Positions 8,626 to 16,499 are shown, counted from the stretch's first letter. The stretch: DNA of 31,337 nucleotides from Bacillota bacterium (GCA_029555925.1 JAKPQU010000159.1:1-31337), one strand, 5' to 3'. Notes: generated from the letters alone by a model not told the origin. A program made the numbers and translations.

Positions 8626-9468
8626 TTAAAAATTTACTTCTATGACAGTATTGGATTTTGTATCTTCAGGATTTTCTGTCACACCTTTTTTTGCATCTCT
8701 GTCCGGAACCATGTCCGTTACAGGATGGCTCTGTTCTTTTTCTAATATTTTCAGCTTTATTTCTTTACCCTTATAGGAAAAGGTCATTATTTTTTTGCAT
8801 ATACCTGAAGGGTCTCCTTCTGTTATGAAATTGCCTATCTTCTCCTGCCGGTTTGTATCCTCTTTATTCAATAAATACACCTGAGATTTACCTTCAAGTA
8901 TAAAAGAGGTGAAAGCAAGCAAGTCTCTGTTTGAACGAAATTCAATATTATATCCTATTACATTATTATTGTTCTGCTGTGTAAGCAGAAAAACCGATAC
9001 ATTCATATCCTGAATTTTATCAACTTCCACGACTGCATTGTTAGACTGTTTCCATACAGGAATACCACCGGATTTTATATCAACATCCTTGAGCAGGTCG
9101 CTGTTCGATAGTTCTATGGCATTGCTTCTGGGAGGAACCGGTGTCGCCTGGGCCTGAGGAAATTGGTATTCTTCAAAGCCGGAATGTTTATAATAGCCGG
9201 AATAACCGTTACCTGCTTCACTATTTCCCGGATAATTATTTACATTTCTATCACTTCTGAAATTAAAAGATTCGTGAGCTCTGGCAGGTTCATAATAGCC
9301 ATCATAAGGATTACTCTGGCTATTTCCCTGTATTTTAGTTCTCGTACTCATGTAATCGTCATCACTTACTGTTAAATTTGGCAATGGCTGAACTTTTGTT
9401 TCCTGTGCTTTAACCGGGATATGGCACATAAATATAATCGCCAAAAGGATAAATATCTTTTTTACCAT
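8626..9468 (-). CDS. Secreted protein of unknown function
   Basis: 280 aa with a clear Sec signal peptide: MVKK, a hydrophobic core (residues 5-15) and a likely cleavage site after VKA (A21/Q22). I do not recognise the mature protein. Residues 22-125 are low-complexity, rich in Ser, Asn, Gly, Tyr and Pro (for example PYDGYYEPARAHESF and PQAQATPVPPRSN), which suggests a disordered or surface-exposed segment. Residues about 126-250 have beta-rich character (VFLLTQQNNNNVIGYNIEFRS). The start has an AAGGAG site six bases upstream. It lies 14 bp downstream of the lipoprotein gene and probably shares its promoter. The final residues are VIEVNF. Confidence 0.8.
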   Translation of the reverse strand: MVKKIFILLAIIFMCHIPVKAQETKVQPLPNLTVSDDDYMSTRTKIQGNSQSNPYDGYYEPARAHESFNFRSDRNVNNYPGNSEAGNGYSGYYKHSGFEEYQFPQAQATPVPPRSNAIELSNSDLLKDVDIKSGGIPVWKQSNNAVVEVDKIQDMNVSVFLLTQQNNNNVIGYNIEFRSNRDLLAFTSFILEGKSQVYLLNKEDTNRQEKIGNFITEGDPSGICKKIMTFSYKGKEIKLKILEKEQSHPVTDMVPDRDAKKGVTENPEDTKSNTVIEVNF

Positions 9469-9482
9469 AAAGACTCCTTTCC

Positions 9483-9965
9483 TTAAAAATAAGCAGGTGT
9501 GAAAGTAGGAGTTGGTGAAAAGATTTCAATAAATGTCGGTGTCGCTGTTACAGTACCGCCGGGCGTATTGGTAGCGGACGGAGTGGGAGTGGGAGGTGCT
9601 ACTTCGCCCTGCTGTATAGTTACTTCTTCAGTTTCATTTTTTGCAATATCTACATTCTTGCTTGCAATAAAGGTACCGTTCTGTTCCGATGCGGTAATAG
9701 TATAGGTGCCTGTAGGAATGTTTGTAAAACTGAATTTGCCATTTATATTTGTATCAACAATACCTAACCCGTACGTTCCATTTATGCCGTCAATTCTTAT
9801 TTTTTTCCCGGTCATTATGGCGCCGCTCGTATCCACAAGTGTTCCCTTTACACTGCCTACATCTATATCGTCTGTGGAGCCACATCCGAATAACATTACA
9901 GGAAGATATACCAGGAGACCAAATATTGCAAGTAAAAGCAAAATTACACTGAAAGACAATCTCAT
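9483..9965 (-). CDS. Putative lipoprotein with carboxypeptidase-regulatory-like beta domain
   Basis: About 160 aa. After Met-Arg comes a long hydrophobic segment ending in a lipobox-like LFGC (C28 from this start), so the mature N-terminus is probably lipidated and membrane-anchored. Residues about 35-118 look like a CarboxypepD_reg (transthyretin/Ig-like) fold: VKGTLVDTSGAIMTGKKIRI, then GKFSFTNIPTGTYTITAS, then VTIQQG. The C-terminus is a Pro/Thr-rich tail with repeated PTPT motifs, likely a cell-surface spacer. A TTG at 9971 is closer to the AGGA site and would add two residues; I prefer the ATG at 9965. It is the first gene of a two-gene unit with the secreted protein downstream. Confidence 0.8.
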   Translation of the reverse strand: MRLSFSVILLLLAIFGLLVYLPVMLFGCGSTDDIDVGSVKGTLVDTSGAIMTGKKIRIDGINGTYGLGIVDTNINGKFSFTNIPTGTYTITASEQNGTFIASKNVDIAKNETEEVTIQQGEVAPPTPTPSATNTPGGTVTATPTFIEIFSPTPTFTPAYF

Positions 9966-10010
9966 AAACAAAATATCCTTTCTTTATTATAAATAATTTA
10001 ATTAAATTTA

Positions 10011-10039
10011 ATCTTACATAGTTTCAGGCTATCTGTCAA
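10011..10039 (-). promoter_or_regulatory. Promoter of the lipoprotein/secreted protein unit
   Basis: On the minus strand TTGACA (10039-10034) and TAAGAT (10016-10011) are separated by 17 bp. It lies between the metallophosphoesterase stop and the lipoprotein start, so the two downstream genes can be transcribed independently of the phosphoesterase. Confidence 0.7.
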
Positions 10040-10046
10040 TAGTTAA

Positions 10047-10838
10047 TCAAATTTCAATAGTGAGTAATTCTTTCTGCTGATATGTGCTTCCAACGCTGAT
10101 ACATTCTACATGCTCTTTTGTTGCCCTTACATATCTATGATTATGTCCGCATATGGCAAGTTTTATTTTTTTATAATTCAAATAAAGTTCTCCTATCTTT
10201 TTACTTCCCAGGTAGGCTCTGGCAAAATCCCAGGACATATAGTTTGTTTTTCTGATCATGTGTTCAAAAGGCATATGGTGAGTTACACCTATAATGGTTT
10301 CTACATGCTCGTATATATGTTTTATGTGTTTTTCCATTTTATCCAGCAGAAGACCCAGGAACTCATAATCATTATAATCCCATTTTATAAATCGTCTGTC
10401 ATTCCATCGTGCTACTTTAGGCAGGCATTTTTCTTCATAATATTTTATAGGAATATTTAGTTCTTCCAGCTTGAAGGAATAGTCATACCATCCGATATTC
10501 CCGACGAAGCCTATGTTGTCCAGAACAAAAGGGCCGGTATCAAGATAGTGGAACCCATTACTTTCGCATATTTCTTTCAGTATTTCCGAATATATCTGAA
10601 AAGATTCTCCCTCTTTACACCACAGATCATGATTGCCAGGCACGATAAGTTTATATCCTTTGAATTCTTTAAATAATTCCAGGCATGATTGGAAATTTTG
10701 AAGGCCTTCTCCTATGTCGCCTGCAATTATAAATACATCTGCATCGGAATTTATCACAAGTCGGGCTATTTTTTTTGTAGAATCGTTTCCCCATTTTTTC
10801 AGACCGTAATGAAGGTCACAGGTAGCTATTATTTTCAT
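10047..10838 (-). CDS. Calcineurin-like metallophosphoesterase
   Basis: 263 aa, soluble, with no signal peptide. It has the full metal-binding signature of the family: D8-x-H10 (CDLH), GD at 40-41, GNHD at 68-71, an H187-H188 pair and GHNH at 231-234. These ligate a dinuclear metal centre that hydrolyses phosphomonoesters or phosphodiesters; the substrate cannot be read from the sequence. Aspartate-rich and Tyr/Trp-rich inserts (about 112-165) probably shape the substrate pocket. No strong ribosome-binding site precedes the ATG, and a TATAAT-like hexamer lies within about 15 bases of it, so the message could be short-leadered or leaderless. Given the kinases nearby, a protein phosphatase role is possible, but the family is broad and this is a guess. 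Confidence 0.9.
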   Translation of the reverse strand: MKIIATCDLHYGLKKWGNDSTKKIARLVINSDADVFIIAGDIGEGLQNFQSCLELFKEFKGYKLIVPGNHDLWCKEGESFQIYSEILKEICESNGFHYLDTGPFVLDNIGFVGNIGWYDYSFKLEELNIPIKYYEEKCLPKVARWNDRRFIKWDYNDYEFLGLLLDKMEKHIKHIYEHVETIIGVTHHMPFEHMIRKTNYMSWDFARAYLGSKKIGELYLNYKKIKLAICGHNHRYVRATKEHVECISVGSTYQQKELLTIEI

Positions 10839-10878
10839 GATTTATATTATACATGGAGTGTCAAGTTTATATGAAATC

Positions 10879-10906
10879 GTGACCGGTGATGCGTACGGCA
10901 TGACGG
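10879..10906. repeat. Degenerate heptamer array, GTRA orientation
   Basis: Four degenerate 7-bp units: GTGACCG, GTGATGC, GTACGGC and ATGACGG. They form the GTRA-type arm to the left of two TYAC-type arrays (10985-11005 and 11044-11072) in the same gap. Confidence 0.5.
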
Positions 10907-10939
10907 GAAGATAGACCTGGCGTAAAAAAACGCTATCCC

Positions 10940-10968
10940 TTGTAACTGTGATAAAATTCCTGTATAAT
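10940..10968 (+). promoter_or_regulatory. Promoter of the HEAT-repeat kinase gene
   Basis: TTGTAA (10940-10945) and TATAAT (10963-10968) are separated by 17 bp, with TG directly before the -10 box. Transcription from here would place two heptamer arrays in the roughly 120-nt leader of the kinase mRNA. Confidence 0.65.
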
Positions 10969-10984
10969 ATTGTAAAATTACAAT

Positions 10985-11072
10985 CTGTCATGCGTTATGT
11001 GTTACCATGGCTGGAATTGCAGGTCAGTCATCATAAATTCCTCGCGTCACGCGTCACGCGTCACGCGTTACG
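10985..11072. repeat. Two heptamer arrays, TYAC orientation, in the kinase leader
   Basis: 10985-11005 is a degenerate array (TGTCATG, CGTTATG, TGTTACC). 11044-11072 is exact: GCGTCAC three times, then GCGTTAC and a final G. The exact part is almost identical to the array at 1-30, which also precedes a kinase gene. Confidence 0.85.
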
Positions 11073-11093
11073 ATTGTTAGGGGGAATATTATC

Positions 11094-12311
11094 TTGCATT
11101 TAAAAGTAGGGGAAATATTAGATAATCGTTACAGTATAATAACTCTTGTGAAAATAGGCGGCATGAGCAATATCTATAAAGCTGAAGATAAAAGGCTCAA
11201 TAAAATCTGTGCAGTCAAGGAACTTCTTGACAAATCAGATGAACCGGAAGAAAGTGAGTATGTTATCAAACGTTTTCGGGAAGAAGCAAAGCTCCTGGCA
11301 GAACTTTACCATCCGAATTTACCGAGAGTAAGTGATTATTTTATCAATGATATTCGTTACTATCTGGTTATGGATTTTATTGAAGGTGTTGATCTTGAGA
11401 CAGTCCTCAGAAAGAGTGACTATAAAGGATTGTCGGAAGAACAGGTTGTCAACTGGTCAGTGCAGTTATGTGATGTTCTGGATTATCTGCACGGTCAGGA
11501 TCCGCCTATCATATACAGGGATATAAAACCGGCAAATATTATGTTGAGAAAAGGAACCGATAAGATTGTTCTTGTTGATTTCGGAATAGCAAAAAAAATT
11601 GAGCCCAAAGGTACGATAACTGCTATAGGTACTATGGAATATGCCCCGCTGGAACAATATCAGGGCAAAGCAGAACCGAGATCTGATATATACGCACTGG
11701 GAGCAACCATGCATCACCTGCTAACTGCAAAAAATCCTGTACCCTTTAAATTCCCTCCTGTCAGAACGATTAAAGAGGAACTTTCTCCTGAACTGGAAGA
11801 TATAATAATAAAAGCTTTATCTCCCAAACCTGCTGCAAGGTTTCAAACAGCAAAAGAAATGCAGGGAGCACTTCTCAGTCTTCTTGCTTCCAGTAAAATC
11901 AGTTCTGCTGCTAAAAAAGTAAAAAAACCTGAATTTATATATGACCTTGAAGAAGCCAGGTATATGATGAGTATGAATGTCAATCAATTACTGGCAGAAT
12001 TAAAGAAAGGAAATAAAAAGGCAGCTTTTCTGCTTGGAGAAAAAAAGATAAAAGAAGCGGTAGAACCTCTTATAATTGTATTAAAAAGTAATGATTCTTC
12101 TCTCAGAGGTGAGGCTGCTCTTGCCCTGGGAAAGATAGGAGACCCTGCCGCCATACCTGCTCTCATGGAATTACTGGAAACAGAACAGAAAAGTACCGGT
12201 AATCTCAAGGTTGGACTTGCTCTTGAGCAGCTCAGGGCCATTCAGGCAAAAAAAGAAGAAGGCTTCTGGGATGTACTTGTTAACAAAATAAAAGAATTTT
12301 TTGTTAAATAG
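11094..12311 (+). CDS. Ser/Thr protein kinase with C-terminal HEAT-like repeats, probably active
   Basis: 405 aa. This is the only kinase in the window with all key residues: a glycine-rich loop variant (KIGGMSNIYKA, 20-30), K42, catalytic-loop YRDIKPAN (D143, N148), DFG (162-164), APLEQ in the APE position (184-188) and DIYALGA. A short linker is followed by HEAT/PBS-lyase-type helical repeats (about 305-380, including RGEAALALGKIGDPAAIPALMELL), a likely protein-docking surface. There is no transmembrane segment. The start is TTG with a GGGGG run about ten bases upstream; the next Met (M24) would remove part of the nucleotide-binding loop. The membrane/TPR gene begins 28 bp downstream and is probably co-transcribed. 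Substrates are unknown; the two eroded kinase proteins nearby are possible partners (inference). Confidence 0.93.
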   Translation: MHLKVGEILDNRYSIITLVKIGGMSNIYKAEDKRLNKICAVKELLDKSDEPEESEYVIKRFREEAKLLAELYHPNLPRVSDYFINDIRYYLVMDFIEGVDLETVLRKSDYKGLSEEQVVNWSVQLCDVLDYLHGQDPPIIYRDIKPANIMLRKGTDKIVLVDFGIAKKIEPKGTITAIGTMEYAPLEQYQGKAEPRSDIYALGATMHHLLTAKNPVPFKFPPVRTIKEELSPELEDIIIKALSPKPAARFQTAKEMQGALLSLLASSKISSAAKKVKKPEFIYDLEEARYMMSMNVNQLLAELKKGNKKAAFLLGEKKIKEAVEPLIIVLKSNDSSLRGEAALALGKIGDPAAIPALMELLETEQKSTGNLKVGLALEQLRAIQAKKEEGFWDVLVNKIKEFFVK

Positions 12312-12339
12312 TGATTTTTTATTAAAATAGTGATCAGAT

Positions 12340-13500
12340 ATGGAAAAAAATAATTTCACCAGACGTATTGCAGAAGGCGGACTTCTTGTCTGTCTGGCTT
12401 TTATATTTTATTTTACAGGATTGAACCTTGCTTTTCTGGATATTCTGAAATATCTGAGTGTAACGCCTGTAGTAATAGGTATAATGAAATACGGATTTTA
12501 TCAGGGGCTGGAAATGACTATTGCTACGGCTTTACTCCTGTGTATGTTCTATTCCCCTCTGGCAGGAGCAGATTTTTTTCTTTCCACAGGCATCATAGGA
12601 TTGAGTCTCGGAGTATGTATTAAGAAAAATTTCGATGCTTTTAAAACGATTCTTTATACCTTTTTTGCGGCTTTTACCGGTTTTGCTCTCAATCTCGTCC
12701 TTTACGTGCTGCTAATGGGTACAAAAATAATAACAGAAGATTTAAAGAAAATCTCAGAATGGTCTGTATCCGCTTTGACGTGGGCTGTAGGTATTATCAA
12801 TTTAAATCTTAATCAGGGCTGGATAAAACCGGAATGGCTTACGGGAAAACTTATGGAATTATTACCTTCGTTACTTGTATTTCTGGCCTTTTATTATGTT
12901 GTATATCTATGGATTTTCAATCTCTTTATTTTAAAAAAATTAAATATACCTCTTCCTTCAAATGCTCTCATCAGCGAGATTCCCATATTCCTTATTATAC
13001 CGTCGTGGAGTCTTGTATTTATGCTCTCTGGTTTTATATGTATGGTGGTGAGTTTTTACAGTCACATAAAAATATTTGAAATTACAGGACTTAACATTAT
13101 TATGATTATGTTTATATTGTGTTTCTCCAAAGGGGTTTTTTCTATTAATATGTTTGTAAGAAATATAATACCGGAAAATAAGAATCTTCGTATCATGACA
13201 GGGTTTATCGTTACTATACTGGAATTTACCATTCTTATGCCGGTAGTAATATTATGGGGAATCATATCGATAGCTTTCGGGGTGCAGAATGTAGCATTAC
13301 ATGAATTCCTGGGCAATACGTATCTTAAAAACGGTAAATTTGAGCTTGCCATAAAACATTATAAAAAATCTCTCGAACTGAAGCCTCACAGGCCCTGGAC
13401 CCATCAGATGCTCAGTCTCGCCTATCAGAAAGAAGGGCAGGTGGAGCTTGCTGTTCAGCATTATAAAAAAGCTCTCGAGTTATCGGGAAGAACCAGATAA
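12340..13500 (+). CDS. Polytopic membrane protein (DUF2232-like) with C-terminal TPR repeats
   Basis: 386 aa. Residues about 10-310 hold roughly eight hydrophobic segments. The layout resembles DUF2232/YybS-type membrane proteins (an S-component-like fold), but I assign that only tentatively. The last 70 residues (about 317-386) contain two TPR units, LGNTYLKNGKFELAIKHYKK and LSLAYQKEGQVELAVQHYKK, so a soluble protein-binding tail is fused to the membrane body. It starts 28 bp after the HEAT-repeat kinase and is probably in the same transcript, which makes it a candidate kinase substrate or membrane anchor. The ribosome-binding site is weak. Confidence 0.8.
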   Translation: MEKNNFTRRIAEGGLLVCLAFIFYFTGLNLAFLDILKYLSVTPVVIGIMKYGFYQGLEMTIATALLLCMFYSPLAGADFFLSTGIIGLSLGVCIKKNFDAFKTILYTFFAAFTGFALNLVLYVLLMGTKIITEDLKKISEWSVSALTWAVGIINLNLNQGWIKPEWLTGKLMELLPSLLVFLAFYYVVYLWIFNLFILKKLNIPLPSNALISEIPIFLIIPSWSLVFMLSGFICMVVSFYSHIKIFEITGLNIIMIMFILCFSKGVFSINMFVRNIIPENKNLRIMTGFIVTILEFTILMPVVILWGIISIAFGVQNVALHEFLGNTYLKNGKFELAIKHYKKSLELKPHRPWTHQMLSLAYQKEGQVELAVQHYKKALELSGRTR

Positions 13501-13568
13501 TTCAATAAATTTTTGTCTATGTTAGAGCCCTGTTCTATGGTGAGTTTACTAATGAAATAATGCAAAAT

Positions 13569-13600
13569 AAAAACCTCCCGACCTGTGCCGGGAGGTTTTT
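13569..13600. terminator. Bidirectional intrinsic terminator
   Basis: CCTCCCG (13574-13580) pairs with CGGGAGG (13589-13595) over an eight-base loop. It is flanked by an A-run on the left and a T-run on the right, so it can act on both strands between the TPR membrane gene and the leftward Met/Gly-rich gene. Confidence 0.85.
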
Positions 13601-13612
13601 ATGTTAACTTAC

Positions 13613-14641
13613 TCAGCCAACCTGCTGGCCGTTTGCTCTATACCATTTACTCACATCCGTGCCTGCTGCATATACGGAATCTCCGTCAGCCTGCATTGCA
13701 TCGGCCATATATCCGTCATAACCGCTGCCTGTGAAATTGCCGCCTTCTCCGTGGATATGTTCATTGCCATTATATATATCAATACTCTTAACTTCTCCGT
13801 TTGCACTTTCTGCGTTCATTGTAATTTTTGTTCCGTCAGGAAGATTGAAGCTCATGGTCTTGTCTTTCCAGTCCCATCTCTGACCATTGCTCTGATCTAC
13901 ATGGGGGTCACCCCATATCTTGGTATTGCCTGTGGTCTGATAACCGGGCATCTGTCCTGCCATTGCAAAAGATCCGAATGGAGTTGCTCCTGCCATTGCA
14001 AAGGAACCTCCTCCTACCTGACCCATTCCGCTGATATTGACTGTTGAGCCGCTGTAACTTATTTTGAATCCGCCCGGTGTAGTAACTTCATTGCCCTGCT
14101 GTCTGAGTCCGCCCATTCCGCCGTGAAGTTTCTGAGCCTGGCCCATACCCATCATGCCGCCCATGCCCATCATGCCCATCATGCCGCCCATCATACCTCT
14201 TGAAATAGCTCCACCTATGAGGCCGCCCAACATACCACCTAACATCATACCTGCCATGCCTGGCATACCCATCATGCCCAAGCCGAGCATACCGTAATTA
14301 CCCATGGCTCCCATGCACTGCATTAATTGATCTGCTCCGGGAAACATTCCTCCGCCGAACATAGGATTGAATCCGGGCATGTATCCCGGTAACATTCCGC
14401 CCATATTCATAGGACTGCCTATCATTCCACCTCCCATGCCCACTGAGCCCATACCCATCATGCCGGGCATTATCATGCCTGCCATCATACCGGCCATACC
14501 GCCGCAGCATCCTCTTGCCATATTTCCCATCATCATCATCATCTGCATTGCCTGGAATGGCATCCCGACTCCCATCATTGCTGACATCCCGAAGGAACCG
14601 AACATACCCTGTACATTAAATGAAGCACCTATTCCTATCAT
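13613..14641 (-). CDS. Met/Gly-rich protein with DUF1521/MIIA autocleavage-type domain
   Basis: 342 aa. Residues 1-180 are extraordinarily Met/Gly-rich (by my count 51 Met in 180) with repeats such as GMMGMMGMGGMMGMG. Residues about 238-342 match the DUF1521 pattern: KIWGDPHVDQSNGQRWDW, then DGTKITMNA. GDPHVD (244-249) is the self-cleavage motif known from the metal-ion-inducible autocleavage (MIIA) domain of Bradyrhizobium NopE1, which is cut between Asp and Pro when calcium binds. Cleavage here between D245 and P246 is inferred from that family. No signal peptide is visible; NopE1 is a type III effector, but no secretion genes occur in this window. Start: an AGGAGG site sits eight bases before the ATG. 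A divergent Met/Gly-rich gene starts 192 bp away, and both N-termini have the pattern M-x-G-I-G-x-x-F. Confidence 0.85.
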   Translation of the reverse strand: MIGIGASFNVQGMFGSFGMSAMMGVGMPFQAMQMMMMMGNMARGCCGGMAGMMAGMIMPGMMGMGSVGMGGGMIGSPMNMGGMLPGYMPGFNPMFGGGMFPGADQLMQCMGAMGNYGMLGLGMMGMPGMAGMMLGGMLGGLIGGAISRGMMGGMMGMMGMGGMMGMGQAQKLHGGMGGLRQQGNEVTTPGGFKISYSGSTVNISGMGQVGGGSFAMAGATPFGSFAMAGQMPGYQTTGNTKIWGDPHVDQSNGQRWDWKDKTMSFNLPDGTKITMNAESANGEVKSIDIYNGNEHIHGEGGNFTGSGYDGYMADAMQADGDSVYAAGTDVSKWYRANGQQVG

Positions 14642-14704
14642 AAAAAAAACCTCCTGATTACATTAATTAAAAATTTCGATACTAATATATCACGACATTT
14701 TAAA

Positions 14705-14771
14705 AAAAGTAAATATTTTATAACATTGAAAAAAAAATTTTTTTCAATCTTATGAAAAGCTATTTACTTTT
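14705..14771. promoter_or_regulatory. Large AT-rich inverted repeat between the divergent Met/Gly-rich genes
   Basis: Arms 14705-14735 and 14738-14771 are complementary except for two mismatched positions and a 3-nt bulge. The outer 11 bp (14705-14715 with 14761-14771) and the inner TTGAAAAAAA/TTTTTTTCAA are perfect. It lies in the 192-bp divergent intergenic region. The A-tracts predict intrinsic DNA bending. It could be a symmetric operator for co-regulation of both genes, or a hairpin blocking read-through on either strand. No convincing -35/-10 pair was found beside it. Confidence 0.7.
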
Positions 14772-14833
14772 ATAAAAAAACAGTGATAAATTTAAAGGGA
14801 ATTTATTAAAATTTTTTAAAGGAGTGGATATTA

Positions 14834-16123
14834 ATGTACGGAATAGGTTCACAATTTTCAGCATCAATGGCCTACAGTACGATTATAGGCGGCGGAATGG
14901 GAATGGGCATGATAGGCGGCGGATTTTCCAGTATAATGATGCAACGCCTTATGCAGCTTCAAATGATGATGGGTGCAATGATCGGTATGCAGAATCCTAT
15001 GATGATGCAGGGGATGATGCCCGGTATGATGGGAGAAATGGGCGGTATGGAATCTATGGGAGAAATGGGTATGATGGCAGGACTCGGACAGATGGGCGGT
15101 ATGGATCCCTTCGGTGGTATGGGTGGATTTGGCGGTATAGATCCATTTGGCGGGGGTATGCTCGGTCAATCTATGGGAGCAATCATGGATGGAGGTTTTG
15201 CCGGAGCAGGTGCATTTGCCGGAGCAGGTGCAGGAGCTTTTGCCGGTATAGATCCGCTAACAGGCGGCGCATTTGCCGGAGCAGGCGCACTGGCCGGAGC
15301 AGGTTCTTTCGCAGGTGCCGGCGCATTACAGGGTGGAGGCTCTTTTGCCTTTGCTTTCTCCGCAGCAGGTCAGGCACAGGAGAGCTCTGCAGTCGGAGCA
15401 GTCGGTTCTTTTGGCTTCCAGAACAGAATTGAAAAGGATCCCTTTGGCAGCGGCGGTACAGGTATGGGAGGTAATAGAAATTCCAATCTCGCCAATTCAC
15501 CTGCTGCAACTCTTGCCATTAATAATATAATGGCTTCAGGTGTGAGTGATTTTGATAAAGTGGCAACAGAATTGAAAGAAAGATATGGTATAGAAGCCAA
15601 GGTTGATACAGTTGACGGTAAGAAATCATTAAAACTTGCCAATGGCGATGTTATATCCGACGGTAACGGAAATAATATCCTTGACAAGGCTGACTATGAT
15701 ATGGACGGAGCCACAAAACAGATAAAAGAAAAATATGGTATAAGTGCAAATCAATTTGATCTTATGTATAACAAGAAACTTACTCCTGAGGAAAGACAGA
15801 AAAAGATTGAAGCAGTTCAGAAAGAAAAAGAAGCAGATTTTAAAGCACAGTTGAAGGAACAGGGATATAAACCGGAACAGATAGAGGACATTATGAAAGG
15901 TTATCAGGGTGGCGGAGCATTCGGAGGAGGCTTCGGAGGAGGCTATAATCCGATGGGCGGTATGGGCGGATTTGATCCTATGGGTGGTATTGGTGGATTT
16001 GACCCGATGGGCGGCATGGGTGGCCCCGGCATGATGGGCGGTTCCCCCATGATGAATATGATGCGTATGTACATGTCAGTTATGCAGATGATGATGACTG
16101 CCATGGCCATGTCTGCTTTTTAG
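14834..16123 (+). CDS. Met/Gly-rich repetitive protein with EF-hand-like loop
   Basis: 429 aa, not assigned to a known family. Residues 1-115 are Met/Gly-rich with DPFGGMGGFGG-type repeats. Residues about 120-170 are Ala/Gly repeats (GAGAFAG and variants). A folded-looking segment (about 224-355) contains KVATELKERYGIEAKV and later TKQIKEKYGISANQF, two related helical motifs. Between them lies DGNGNNILDKAD (276-287), which fits an EF-hand-like calcium loop with oxygen ligands at 1, 3, 5, 9 and 12. A charged helix follows. The C-terminus returns to GGFDPMGG repeats and ends with a Met-rich helix. A strong AAAGGAGTG site precedes the ATG. It is paired head-to-head with the DUF1521 gene, and a coiled-coil gene follows 13 bp downstream. 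Confidence 0.85.
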   Translation: MYGIGSQFSASMAYSTIIGGGMGMGMIGGGFSSIMMQRLMQLQMMMGAMIGMQNPMMMQGMMPGMMGEMGGMESMGEMGMMAGLGQMGGMDPFGGMGGFGGIDPFGGGMLGQSMGAIMDGGFAGAGAFAGAGAGAFAGIDPLTGGAFAGAGALAGAGSFAGAGALQGGGSFAFAFSAAGQAQESSAVGAVGSFGFQNRIEKDPFGSGGTGMGGNRNSNLANSPAATLAINNIMASGVSDFDKVATELKERYGIEAKVDTVDGKKSLKLANGDVISDGNGNNILDKADYDMDGATKQIKEKYGISANQFDLMYNKKLTPEERQKKIEAVQKEKEADFKAQLKEQGYKPEQIEDIMKGYQGGGAFGGGFGGGYNPMGGMGGFDPMGGIGGFDPMGGMGGPGMMGGSPMMNMMRMYMSVMQMMMTAMAMSAF

Positions 16124-16136
16124 AGAGGTATAATCT

Positions 16137-16499
16137 GTGACCAAACAGGAAATCAAAGAGAAGATGAAGGAATTTACAGGCTATATTCTTCAGGAGAAGG
16201 AAATTAAAGAAAAGCTTCTGAAGCTCAGGCTTGTAGCAAGTGATATGAAGATCCTGAAGGACAGAATAGCAGAACAGGACAATCTTCTTGCAGAAATTGA
16301 GTCTCTTCGGAAAGAAAAAATGTTACCTCTCATCGAAGAAATAGCACAATTTATCAGTAAAAGGCAGAAAGAAATAATGGAGGATGAATCTATTACGGCA
16401 AAAGATTTGGACTCTATGGTGGAAAATGCCAGGAAAGACCTGGAAAATGATAAAGTCCTTAAAGATTTTTTAGAAAAATTTAAAACGGCTATGCAATAG
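16137..16499 (+). CDS. Small coiled-coil protein downstream of the Met/Gly-rich gene
   Basis: 120 aa, almost entirely helical and highly charged, with heptad-like Leu/Ile spacing from about residue 20 to 80 (for example LLKLRLVASDMKILKDRI). No Cys, no signal peptide, no known family. GTG start with AGAGAGG seven bases upstream. It begins 13 bp after the Met/Gly-rich gene and ends before a strong terminator, so the two form an operon. Size, charge and position would suit a dedicated chaperone or binding partner for the repetitive protein, but this is inference from context only. Confidence 0.75.
   Translation: MTKQEIKEKMKEFTGYILQEKEIKEKLLKLRLVASDMKILKDRIAEQDNLLAEIESLRKEKMLPLIEEIAQFISKRQKEIMEDESITAKDLDSMVENARKDLENDKVLKDFLEKFKTAMQ

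Noticed and set aside
14824..15432. Long Arg/Tyr-rich open frame (about 200 aa) overlapping the rightward Met/Gly-rich gene
   Set aside because: It is an out-of-frame reading of the Met/Gly/Ala codon repeats; the chosen frame has the strong ribosome-binding site and a full-length product.
13613..16499. Type III secretion locus, suggested by the NopE1-like domain
   Set aside because: No apparatus, chaperone or regulator genes of such a system are recognisable in the window; only the autocleavage domain is shared.
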